The notes beneath the pieces are model-generated. The model saw only the letters and a program-made list of their open reading frames with translations, ran no database searches and was not told the origin of the DNA. Source: Leptodontidium sp. MPI-SDFR-AT-0119 (Eukaryota; Ascomycota; Leotiomycetes; Helotiales; Leptodontidiaceae). Taken from it: a stretch of DNA of 64,000 bases. The DNA is taken from NCBI GenBank assembly GCA_020726505.1, contig JAHLEZ010000024.1:124001-188000 (forward strand), written 5' to 3'. Made by a program: the position numbers and the translations under genes. Positions 55,764 through 64,000 of this stretch are shown in pieces (positions within the stretch are counted from its first letter, which is position 1; every line of letters starts with the position of its first letter).

Positions 55764-57891
55764 ATGTTGGTGTCGGATGGCCTCAATTTTTGCAAGCTCT
55801 GCGAGCAGTTCCGGGACCTGGACCGAATAACATCATGGGAACCACTGCTTCACCACAAGAGTTGGACAGAATTATGCATTTCCGCGAAGGACGGCTGTCA
55901 GCTGTGCCAAGCATTCGTCCGTGGGCAAGCACAGAGATTTGGGGCTTTGAAAGACGACTTTGACAGGGACAAGGAGTTCCCAGCTACGCGGCTCACTTGG
56001 AGGCCGAACGGGGCCTCAGGACCGTACTTTCTTTGCCAAGAAGGACTGTTTTTCTACCCCCACCGTGAAGTTGTCAATCTGGGGTTTGACCTGTATACAC
56101 ACCATGGTATGGTTTCTTACTATATGTAGTAAGAGCATTTCTTAGCCAAGCATCATGAGAGACTGACTTTTTTGCTTTCTAGATAACCCCTTAGCGAGCA
56201 TTATTAGTGAGCGACCAATTAATGAGTATTCAAATTCGGAGGCGTGTTTTGAAATGATTGCCAAATGGATGCTAGACTGTAAAAAGTACCATGCCGGTTG
56301 TTCTTGGTCACAGGATCATATTCTACCTACTAGAGTGATCGATGTTGGAGACTGTGTCTCTTCGACCCCATTTCTCGTAACGACGAATGGTGCAACTGGC
56401 GCATGGCTCACACTGAGCCACTGTTGGGGCGGCAAATTACCTCTTTCCACGACGCTTGAGACACTAGAACAGAGAATGGAAGGAATTCCGATGGGTCATC
56501 TTCCCGCAACTTTTCGGGATGCCATTGAAATTACTCGGACTTTGGGTTTCAGATATATTTGGATCGACACATTTTGTATCATTCAAGACTGCCACCAGGA
56601 CTGGGAAAGAGAATCGACAAAAATGCAAGAAATATACGCCAATGCATCATTCTGCATTGCGGCTTCTGCGGCGCCAAATTCTGAAGCTGGCATTTTTGCA
56701 AGTGCTGATCGGGAACGCCAGCTCTCGCGTCCCCTGATCTCTTTTTCATCAACTAGTCTGAGCAAGAAACTGCAAGGCACTATATCTCTTCGATGGCAGT
56801 TGGACGGTTTCCCATATACAAGTATCGTGAATGAGAACTTGCATCAAAGGGCTTGGGCGTTCCAGGAAGGGATACTTGCTCAGAGAACACTAGACTTTGC
56901 GTCTACTCAGATTCGTTGGCATTGTCGATCAACAAGCTTGTCGCAGAGAAATCCAACTTCGGCTCTGTCCCCCACTTATGAGGCAATAGGGCCCATGGGA
57001 CGATTTCTTTTTCAATTTCCCGTGGAGAAGCTACGAGCCCATCCAAATATTCGTGGCTATGGAATAGGTAGCTGCACAGATCACATCATGGACTGGTGGT
57101 ACACCGCGTTTTGGTACTACGTTAGACGTAGCATAACGGTTCATAATGATTTACTTCCCGCAATCGCAGGCGTAGCTCAAAATGTGGCCGAACGCTCTGG
57201 CTATCACTATTACGCAGGTCTCTGGCAAGAAGATTTCCACAGAGGGTTGCTATGGCAAGCAATTGAAACTGTCAAGAGAGAACTAAGCACTTCATCACCA
57301 TCCTGGTCGTGGGCTTCTACTCAATTTCCTTGGGGCTGTGGTCTACGACGCCTTGATTTGGGCACTTACGAATCTGGACACAAAGCCAAAGTTTTGGAGC
57401 TCACAACGACTACCAGCACTGGCAACCCTTACGCTCAAGTTTTCACTTCCTGCCTCATCATCGAAGGTTTTTGCAGACCTCTTAGCCACTGGCAAGATGA
57501 TGTCGCTCCAGTCTACAACGGCGAGAGATGGCAGGAAGACTTGCAGATATCTCATCGCTGGCTGCGCGAAGACGACGGGAAATGGCCTCTCAATATTCCA
57601 CCACAGGGCCGAATCGTTTGCACTCTTGATGAAAGACCAGAAAAGCCTGACACTTGCCACGTCGAGATGTCTTTTTTGCAGGCAATTCTACTACAGATTG
57701 CTAGGTTTGGCCATCATTCCCGTAAGCTGAACCTGTCTGAGTACAAAACCCTGGGCTCAACTGCTTTTGCATTAATTCTCCAGCCCAGTGGAGAGAGGTC
57801 CGAAGAATACAGACGGATCGGTATAGCAGAGGTACCCACGGACGATGGCATGGCAGATGGCTGGGATATCAAAGTTGTCACAATTGTTTGA
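55764..57891 (+). CDS. HET-domain (heterokaryon incompatibility) protein, intact
   Basis: HET-domain proteins trigger cell death after fusion of unlike hyphae, and some act in a TIR-like way. Exon 1, 55764-56106, encodes NFCKLCEQFRDLDRITSWEP and DGCQLCQAFV. A 76-base intron (56107-56182) joins in phase to DNPLASIISERP. The HET core follows: AWLTLSHCWGG (56401-56433), LGFRYIWIDTFCIIQDCHQD (56542-56601), MQEIYANASFCIAASAA, then RAWAFQEGILAQRTLDFAST with QIRWHC (56848-56930). The rest, WSWASTQFPWG and a beta-rich tail, is the usual C-terminal part. About 683 residues, no stops. ATG 55764 is chosen because upstream frames close; the earlier ATG at 55698 gives only a short separate ORF. No NACHT or repeat domain is attached. 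Confidence 0.92.
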
Positions 57892-58461
57892 GGAATAAGG
57901 GAGCAATCACTTTGAGCCACGAATAGCAATACGGAGTGTGCTGTATCGGTTCTTTTGGCAATAAAATAACCATAGATTTCTCTACGTAAGGCTCAGCTTA
58001 TTACCGGCTTGCAAATACGCTCCATTATAGCCACCTTCCGATCACTGCCCGTGATCGCTCCCAAGCATGTTCCCATCTGCCACTATGACTGGAGCAACGC
58101 GTAGACTACCAGGCCTTGAGGAAAATCCGAGTCGTTGTCGCTTTCGAGGGTACCGTCGCCACTCGCAAATCCATCGTCCTACTGGCCGCGCTATTATCCT
58201 GAGCATGATAGTGGCAGCCGCAGAATTCGAACCTACCAGCCCAAGCACCTTCCATTGTGAGTGTAAGTAGATGTTCACCAGAGGCGATTTCTTTGCACTG
58301 GTAGCTTAGTTTGAGAAATGGTGAGTCAGCCAGCAGATGTAAACACCAAGTTTAGTTTACTCTAGGTCCTTGGCTCTGGATGGTAGCCATTAAGAAGTAA
58401 TGCCCCGGAGGATGTTGATGGTTTTCATCTCCCCTAGGCCCTTCTCACATACGAATCATGT
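57892..58461. other. intergenic downstream of the HET gene
   Basis: No gene recognised on either strand; the minus-strand ORF 58278-58042 has no family signature. Confidence 0.4.
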
Positions 58462-58590
58462 ACGGTACCGTACTGCTCACGGCACCGTGCTCTTGACAGT
58501 ACTGTAACACGTACGGTAGCGTGCTCTTCACGGTACCGTCCTCCATACGGTACTGTATTACTTACGGTGCCGTCCCAACCACGGCACATC
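58462..58590. repeat. array of 10-bp palindromes at exact 17-bp spacing
   Basis: Palindromes ACGGTACCGT (58462), ACGGCACCGT (58479), ACAGTACTGT (58496), ACGGTAGCGT (58513), ACGGTACCGT (58530), ACGGTACTGT (58547), ACGGTGCCGT (58564) and a decayed ACGGCACATC (58581) are each 17 bp apart. The 7-bp spacers differ (ACTGCTC, GCTCTTG, AACACGT, GCTCTTC, CCTCCAT, ATTACTT, CCCAACC). ACAGTACTGT keeps the palindrome by paired changes. The array could be a cluster of binding sites for a dimeric regulator or a hairpin-prone minisatellite. It lies 70 bp upstream of the ORF at 58659. Confidence 0.9.
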
Positions 58591-58658
58591 ATCAGCTGTT
58601 CTGCTGCCTCGAACCGGATGTTCGCCGCGCCATCTTGTGCTCCCTCTTCTCTTCGATC

Positions 58659-59141
58659 ATGTGTATCTCCTCGTCCCAGCGCCTTGGATCCAGCCCGATG
58701 GTGTCCGTTCGTATGCTGTATCTTTCGCCGGCTGTTGCTGACCGTTGTAAGGAGGTGGGTGGGGTTCTTCTCGCCGAGGACATTAAGTGCTTCTTCGAGT
58801 CGATTTTGCTTGATCAATCAGTGTCCGGCAAGGTACCGGCAAGATGGATTCCGTGCGGTCAGATCCTGTTTGGAGACGAAGCTCTGGGCTCGAGTGTAGT
58901 TGCCGGCAGAGAAATGGACCTGGGCAAGTCAGAAGGCATCTTTGTCATTTTCTGCAAAGAATCAGCATGCGCAGATATCTGGGATGGAGAGGAGGATCCC
59001 ACGAGTCAATGCCAGCAGCTTGTCACCTATAAAGATGGCCGAGTCGTACTACTATTTGTTCAGGACAACCTAGCGCTACTCCCGCAAGAACTTCTCCATT
59101 GTGGATTTGAGGGCATTCGCAGGAGGTTCGTAACTTCATGA
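58659..59141 (+). CDS. hypothetical protein downstream of the palindrome array
   Basis: A 160-codon frame from ATG 58659, with readable stretches CKEVGGVLLAEDIKCFFESI, VPARWIPCGQILFGDEALGS and VTYKDGRVVLLFVQDNLALL. Composition is protein-like and the frame is open further upstream, but no domain is recognised and overlapping minus-strand ORFs exist. It is listed because it begins next to the palindrome array. It could be spurious. Confidence 0.3.
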   Translation: MCISSSQRLGSSPMVSVRMLYLSPAVADRCKEVGGVLLAEDIKCFFESILLDQSVSGKVPARWIPCGQILFGDEALGSSVVAGREMDLGKSEGIFVIFCKESACADIWDGEEDPTSQCQQLVTYKDGRVVLLFVQDNLALLPQELLHCGFEGIRRRFVTS

Positions 59142-59472
59142 ATTGATGCGCATGAATGTGGTGGTCGAATCGCAGCTGTGATGGTTCATTCGAAGCGGAT
59201 TTCGGTCCTGTATTGTGCTGTTTGTTTTGTTTGGAAGTCGCGAGGCTGAGAGTTTGGATGGAGCTGGCATAAAATGAATAAATGAGGGTAAACTAGCGCC
59301 TCTTGTGCAAATATGCAGCAACACAAGCATCTCCGGAACATCACCACCGACCTCCATATTCCAAGAATCCACCTGTCTTCTCCCAGTGATCCGGAACCCC
59401 CTCTCTCCATAACAAAATCGTCTCGTCTTCGCCAAAGTCCAACAAAGACCAACTCTTCGCCCCTAACCAGCC

Positions 59473-59750
59473 ATGTCTGAACAAAAGGTCCTCATCAAGT
59501 ACTACCCTCCCGATTTCGACCTGTCGAAGATCACACGATGTCGTGCACCCGAAGGAACTGGTCCCAAAGTCCAAACTGTTCGATTGATGGCACCGTTTCC
59601 CATGAAGTGTACAGCCAGCAGAGAATACATTTACAAGGGCCGCAAATTCAATGCGCATCCCCATTTACTGATTCTACACAATGCACAAGATGTTTTGGCG
59701 AAATTACCTTCAAGATAGACCCCCCTCCCCTCAATAAAAGCCCATGATTC
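59473..59750 (+). pseudogene. YJU2/CWC16 splicing factor N-terminal fragment
   Basis: YJU2 is a step-one spliceosome factor. The frame [40 protein letters not shown] and [10 protein letters not shown] is the near-invariant N-terminus of that family, though the CxxC-type Cys pair is altered (CTAS for CTSC). After 59650 the reading shifts; another frame holds IPIY, a TGA, then FY and [15 protein letters not shown], which in the family follows RKE.... Only the first third is present, and it ends in unrelated sequence at about 59750. It is a partial, decayed duplicate. Confidence 0.75.
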
Positions 59751-60339
59751 TCCTTGACACTCCATGTGTAACTTACACGTGAGAAAAGTCAAATATCAAG
59801 CAAGACAACCACTGCCTCGCGAAGTACAGCACGGCTTAGGGACTAAGGTGGCCATCCAGAAGACGGTCAGTGATATATTTAGTGGAGTTCTCGAGGCTGA
59901 GGCCTTACGCTCTGTTGGGTAGCTGTGTGGCTGCCATTTCGACGGGGGGCATTTGTGGATAGAGCTGTGTCCCTTGCGAAAATGTCGGAGCATGTAGCGA
60001 GGATACCCGAGATATCTAACTCTACAAGTGGGCGACAGCAAAAACTGGAGCTCGGAGCTCTTGACGAATGTGTCCCTTTGGGAATCAACCCTGCTTAATA
60101 AGACTTAGCAGCCTCGCTTCGTATTTAGGGTTTGAAACACACTTGCCGATCTCTGTCAAAGTGGTGTGATATATGGTTTGATAATGCAAGTCACTTCGGA
60201 AACACCAAGCCACACACCTTTCAACTGCCCTCATCTTCCCTACGCTTTGCCTTCAGCCTCGATTACCTGAAATGATAATTGGCAAGATGTCCACCTAATA
60301 GTGTGCATCTTTTATCCACCTCCTTTGATCATGAAAGGT
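59751..60339. other. intergenic, no gene seen
   Basis: Only shadow ORFs between the YJU2 fragment and the repeat at 60340. Confidence 0.4.
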
Positions 60340-60556
60340 TTTCTACCCCGACGTCCCCAGAACCCGGGACGCAAAAGGGAGAAGGAATAGTTGAACTCAG
60401 CCTAGATGAAGAGATCAGAGAGATCGATCTGCGAAGGAGGGAAAGTTGTTGGAAGCAGTTCAGTAGTCGATTATAAGTATCTTGCAAGCTCCCTCTCTTA
60501 TTGTGTGGTGTTAGGTACTGCCCATCCACAACATGCGAAAAATCAAGTTCGGATAG
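60340..60556 (+). repeat. ~210-bp repeat, inverted partner of 53965-54189
   Basis: This begins with a reversed piece of the 60-bp minisatellite unit (CCCCGACGTCCCCAGAACCC at 60347) and continues through the shared LSLDEEI...EIDLRR coding piece to GCGAAAAATCAAGTTCGG. Orientation is opposite to the copy at 54 kb, and the HET gene lies between. Confidence 0.8.
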
Positions 60557-61259
60557 TAGGGTATACTAGCACGTGACCACATTACAACTTAATAATAGTG
60601 TAGTGGTGAAAGAACTCTCTTGAGTTATGAAAGGAGACTATCCGCAAATCAGGCGCGTGAACGACGATGTGAACGTAATTTCTAATGAGAGAGGTTCCAC
60701 AATATACGACTATGCGCCATAAAACTTGCACTGTAAGCAAATGTGAATGAGGTTTCGGAGGCTGCCTCCTGTGATTTTGCGATGTGTAACAAAACCTGTA
60801 GCACCGAAGCGATGCGCTTTTTCACAAAAGAAAGCACGTGGAGTCTCAGCGGGCAACTAAGTAGCTCTAAACTCGATTGAAGTGATTGCGCCTTCAGAAC
60901 TAAACGGCTGTAGACCCTTCAATGTAATTATTACTAATGAGTGATCAACTGTGGAAAAAGTCCAGTCTCTCAATCTGGCATTTCGTTCATCCGGCACTGA
61001 TATAGACGAACATTACTTTGATTAATCATCTATCTGCACACCAGAATATTCTCGTTGCTAGTGCGACCCTTGACGCCCGCCCTGTGAATGCTTCAATCGG
61101 TTGGTCTCGAGGCCTTGTGATAGCGGCTATATTGGAGTCGCGGAAAGGGTTGCTTGCCAACAGAAGGAGGCTCCTCTAGATCTATCACCTTACCAGCAAA
61201 GGATAATTCACGAAGAGAAGAATCAAACTTTTGGCCCCGAAACTTGTTTTGAATACACT
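60557..61259. other. intergenic with one dispersed-motif copy
   Basis: No gene seen. Bases 60775-60794 are the reverse complement of TTTTGTTACACATCGCAAAA, the best copy of the motif also found at 29.3, 41.3, 41.7 and 42.0 kb. Confidence 0.4.
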
Positions 61260-63377
61260 TCAATTTGTGTTGAGCAGATTCCGAATCTGTAGCAGGCTCT
61301 GCGCATCCCTCTCCTTAGCTGATGGGACCCCTAGCGATCTCGTACTAGGAGAAGGCTCAAGAAACCCAAAAGCGCTGCCTTCGATGGCCTATTCGGAAGA
61401 GAACGACGGAACATACTTCAAATGGATCTAGTCGATGGGTTGTGTGTACGTGGGCCGGGTACACGCATCGAGGAAATCATCCATCCGATAGACTTTTGGT
61501 GGCCGCGGTATGACTATGAATTCTATTGGATTCAAGGGAAGGCGGATGGAGCATTCGTTTGAAGTTCGTCGTAGTATTTCCTGAAGTGTGCTTGTAATAG
61601 GGAAACTAACCCGAGACTGCGTCAGAACTTCCATCCCAAATTGTACAGCTTCGAATCCATCTTTACCACCACCTTCTATGCCACTAGGGAAGAATCGGGC
61701 AATAATATCGGTCAGGTGAAGAACTGCAAACATCTACAGGACTGGCTAGTAGCGGCAAGTGTACTGGGTTCGGTAATGTTCATCGAGCAGGAAAAGTCCT
61801 TGTTACGCATAGCTCCAAATAGTCTCCTTAACCAGGGATGATGGGAAGCCTTCGAAGTCGAGTAAAGGACGAAGTAGCAGGATAACTGTGTTCGAGTATA
61901 ATATTCTACTAGCTCGTTATTCGATCGTTCGGTGCTTGATTGGTAGACCTACAGTAGAGAGAGCACATGTGGAAGTGCTTGACTATTATTTTCGGTGTTA
62001 CTAATAACGCTCGGAAGCTCTTCCCGCCAGGTCATAAGTCTGCCATACTGGTGGAGGAGATGGCGCGCAGAGATCTGGGGACCTAGTCGAGTATACATTA
62101 TTGTGGTCACATCTCGAATGATCGCTGTTAATTTCGTTTTTTCTTGGTTTGTTGTTGCTAACAAGCCTGGCCAGGCAGGGCATTAATCATTGACATAGCG
62201 ATAGAAGTACCATTTGGCACCATCTTGCTCGTTATTATTCCCATCAAAACTATCGTAGGACGCAAAGTTGATAGTTGGTGGTGCTTGGAAGGTCACCTGC
62301 GCCCATTCACTGAGTTCATTAGTAAAGATAAAAGTGCGGAAGGGCGCATACTGACATGTTCAAATTTTGTACCCTACGCACGGTATTCTTCTAAACCTCC
62401 GCAAATCCTTCGCTTTCTTGGCAGAGAAAACCTGATAGACTGTTTGTGGCTACCCTTAGGTAGGACGACGCGCGCAATGAGTTAGCACGAGCACAGTCTA
62501 CCAAAAACATAACTGCAAATGCTTGTACGGTCGTAATCCTCTTGTCGCCGGGATCGATATTTGCACAGACTACATCACTGAACTCTCCGCCGAGCTGTTC
62601 GAGGTCAGTCTCGTCTGCCTCTGCCGTAGAACTTAGATGGCATGCTATGGCACAAATTGCGTTGACGAGAATAGACGAGCAATAGTTGTCTAACTGTCGT
62701 TTGTAGCTGTCGGCGAAACGGTCCTCGCTGAATAACGTATGTACTAGATGAACCTAGGCAAAGTACAGCTAGAATAGATGATCCAGAACTACTGTATCTG
62801 AAGTCACGGATGTCCATCTGCTCGTTGAGGAGACGCCACTCATTTCGTGATCCGATCCCTCAAATGCAGAATGCCGAGACTCCCTAGGCGAAAGCGTCTC
62901 AAACTCGTCCATTAGGGCTCGACCCAGCCATTCCACGACGCTCTGGTATGTCTCGCCATGCTTGAGCCACCCGAGAATATCGGGAACCTTCTCATCGGTG
63001 GAGAGGGCTTGTAGGATATATCTGGTCAAATGGTCCTTAACCCTAAGCTTCTTGATCTCCTTAACCAATTCCTCTTTCGCATGCTTAATATGAACCTCGT
63101 AGATGCACCCAAAGGTCTCCCTTCGCGTCACACATCTTTTGCATGGTTTTGAACTATCACACTGGAAGAGTTAGCGCAGATCCTCGAATTAGCATTATGC
63201 ACTGCGCGCAAATGTCAACGTCAGACCATACAGGAAAAAGCTAACCTTTGCTCTAGCCTTCTTACAGCCGAGACAAGCATTCTGTGTTACGGATCCTAGG
63301 GCCCTTCGGCGTTTGAAAGGCCGGGTACTGTTCTCTGCAGCTTCTTTCTCACAGTTCCGGCGTTGACCAGATCCCAT
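61260..63377 (-). pseudogene. Nit4-like Zn2Cys6 transcription factor with many nonsense codons
   Basis: The family activates nitrate or other nitrogen genes, and the assignment to the Nit4-like group is from memory of its layout. Exon 1 (ATG 63377) has NACLGCKKARAK. An intron with GTTAGC donor joins to CDSSKPCKRCVTRRETFGC, completing the zinc cluster, then YEVHIKHAKEELVKEIKKLR and KVPDILGWLKHGETYQSVVE with WLGRALMDEFETLSPRESRH. Further blocks: HTLFSEDRFADSYKRQL, ITTVQAFAVMFLVDCARANS, GPQISARHLLHQYGRLMTWR, LFLLDEHYRTQYTC, LQEILRRTSNECSIRLPLNP, YRMDDFLDACTRPTYTQPID and LLQIRNLLNTN at the natural stop 61260. In-frame stops (plus-strand coordinates) are at 62769, 62754, 62391, 62183, 61803, 61746, 61734, 61428 and 61389, at sites where Gln or Trp is expected. 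Otherwise full length. Confidence 0.88.
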
Positions 63378-64000
63378 GGATTCAGACGGGGATTAATATA
63401 GATCGCTCGTCGAAGCGCTGTTATCTCTAAGTAAGGGACGAATTTTGCGAAACGACATAACTGGTGGGGGATGGTCTATGCCATACAAGAAATTCTTGGC
63501 GGATAGATATACACAACCTAGAGCTAAGTAGCATAAGTAACACGAAGTCTCCAGAGTATACCAGCGCGAACCATAGATTGCCAGGCGTCGGGGGCTAGCA
63601 CACAGTATTGCTCATGGCAGAACGCGCAAGGAAGGACGTCTTGGAAGACTCTATAGTTCACTTCACGTATGGCGGCGGAGGGGTAGTCTGGTGTAGGATT
63701 GGAATCAATCAGTGGTGCATGGCTGGGAAGGTGAGTTGCCCACAGTCGAGACGCAAGGATAAAATTACGGTCATGTGACTGACTAAATTGGCGCCGGATG
63801 CGACAGCCTCGGGCTGAAATATTTTTAACCTTGATCTGATTCTGCTTATTAACTTGAAACCTCATACATCAGGCAACAATACAGCAGATCCTTCCCAATT
63901 TTACCGTGCAAGAGAGTCATCCTCCATCGACCTCTACCATGGCAGTAAGTAAAGTCTCATGCACTACTCTCGTCTGCACATCCAACATATCGGTCGTGGT
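63378..64000. other. right edge, no confirmed gene
   Basis: The minus-strand ORF 63865-63524 (113 codons) has no recognisable domain. ACCATGGCAGTAAGT at 63936-63950 could be a start codon followed at once by a GTAAGT donor, that is, the first tiny exon of a plus-strand gene continuing beyond the window. This cannot be tested here. Confidence 0.3.

Noticed and set aside
58205..58260. GGTTCGAA-like T-arm on the minus strand suggesting a tRNA
   Set aside because: The T-stem pairs only with wobbles and no matching acceptor stem, D-arm or anticodon arm is found upstream.
63524..63865. 113-codon minus-strand ORF near the right edge
   Set aside because: No family match from memory and unremarkable composition. 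It may be upstream leader of the Nit4-like pseudogene.

Overview
The window looks like a gene-poor, repeat-rich stretch of a filamentous ascomycete nuclear genome. Coding exons are split by short introns (about 45-65 bp) with GTRNGT-type donors and CTAAC/CTGAC-type branch points just before the acceptor. The protein families are typical of Pezizomycotina: Zn2Cys6 regulators, fungal rhodopsin-domain membrane proteins, a HET-domain protein, Nox, a 2EXR protein and chromodomain/Myb proteins. Several families resemble ones I associate with Helotiales (Leotiomycetes). That placement is inference.

The striking property is a mosaic of intact and dead genes. Apparently intact: a tandem chromodomain ORF (3.5-4.0 kb), a secreted-leader rhodopsin-domain receptor-like protein (11-13 kb), Zn2Cys6 factors at 25.9-28.8 and 37.9-39.5 kb, a small cysteine-containing protein (30.2 kb), a C2H2 factor (34-36.3 kb), a Pho80-type cyclin (46 kb), a small membrane protein (47.5 kb), the mitochondrial phosphate carrier (48.3-49.5 kb), a GNAT-like membrane protein (51.5-52.4 kb) and a HET-domain protein (55.8-57.9 kb).

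Dead or broken: a GH3 beta-glucosidase, a SAM/Zn2Cys6 factor, a MADS-like gene, a kinase-like gene, an AAA+ ATPase, a chromodomain-Myb protein, a TPR fragment, a second rhodopsin-domain gene, an F-box/LRR-like fragment, a NADPH oxidase, a GID4/Vid24 homologue, a P450 fragment, Tc1/mariner remnants, a YJU2 fragment and a Nit4-like Zn2Cys6 factor. In the NADPH oxidase and the Nit4-like gene, nearly all stops are TAG/TAA where the family has Trp or Gln. This is what CpA-to-TpA changes produce, so repeat-induced point mutation (RIP) or a similar process is likely. Other pseudogenes (the AAA+ gene) carry stops that need transversions.

Repeats by region: 6-8 kb, an 87-bp direct repeat and a 30-bp inverted repeat; 13.9-14.7 kb, an AT-rich Tc1-like remnant meeting a GC-rich LTR-like block; 16.4/24.0 kb, a truncated second copy of the chromodomain-Myb gene; 23.8-24.0 kb, a perfect 25-bp inverted repeat; 24.9-25.5 kb, a 15-bp minisatellite and an AT-rich GATT tract; 36-37.2 kb, two 15-bp minisatellites; 53.7-55 kb, 18-bp and 60-bp minisatellites plus a mariner remnant; 54.0/60.4 kb, an inverted pair of about 210-bp segments around the HET gene; 58.46-58.59 kb, an array of 10-bp palindromes at an exact 17-bp spacing.

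There is no sign of an operon or a complete biosynthetic cluster. Housekeeping genes (phosphate carrier, cyclin) and isolated regulators sit as islands in decayed accessory DNA. No rRNA, tRNA or CRISPR array was recognised.
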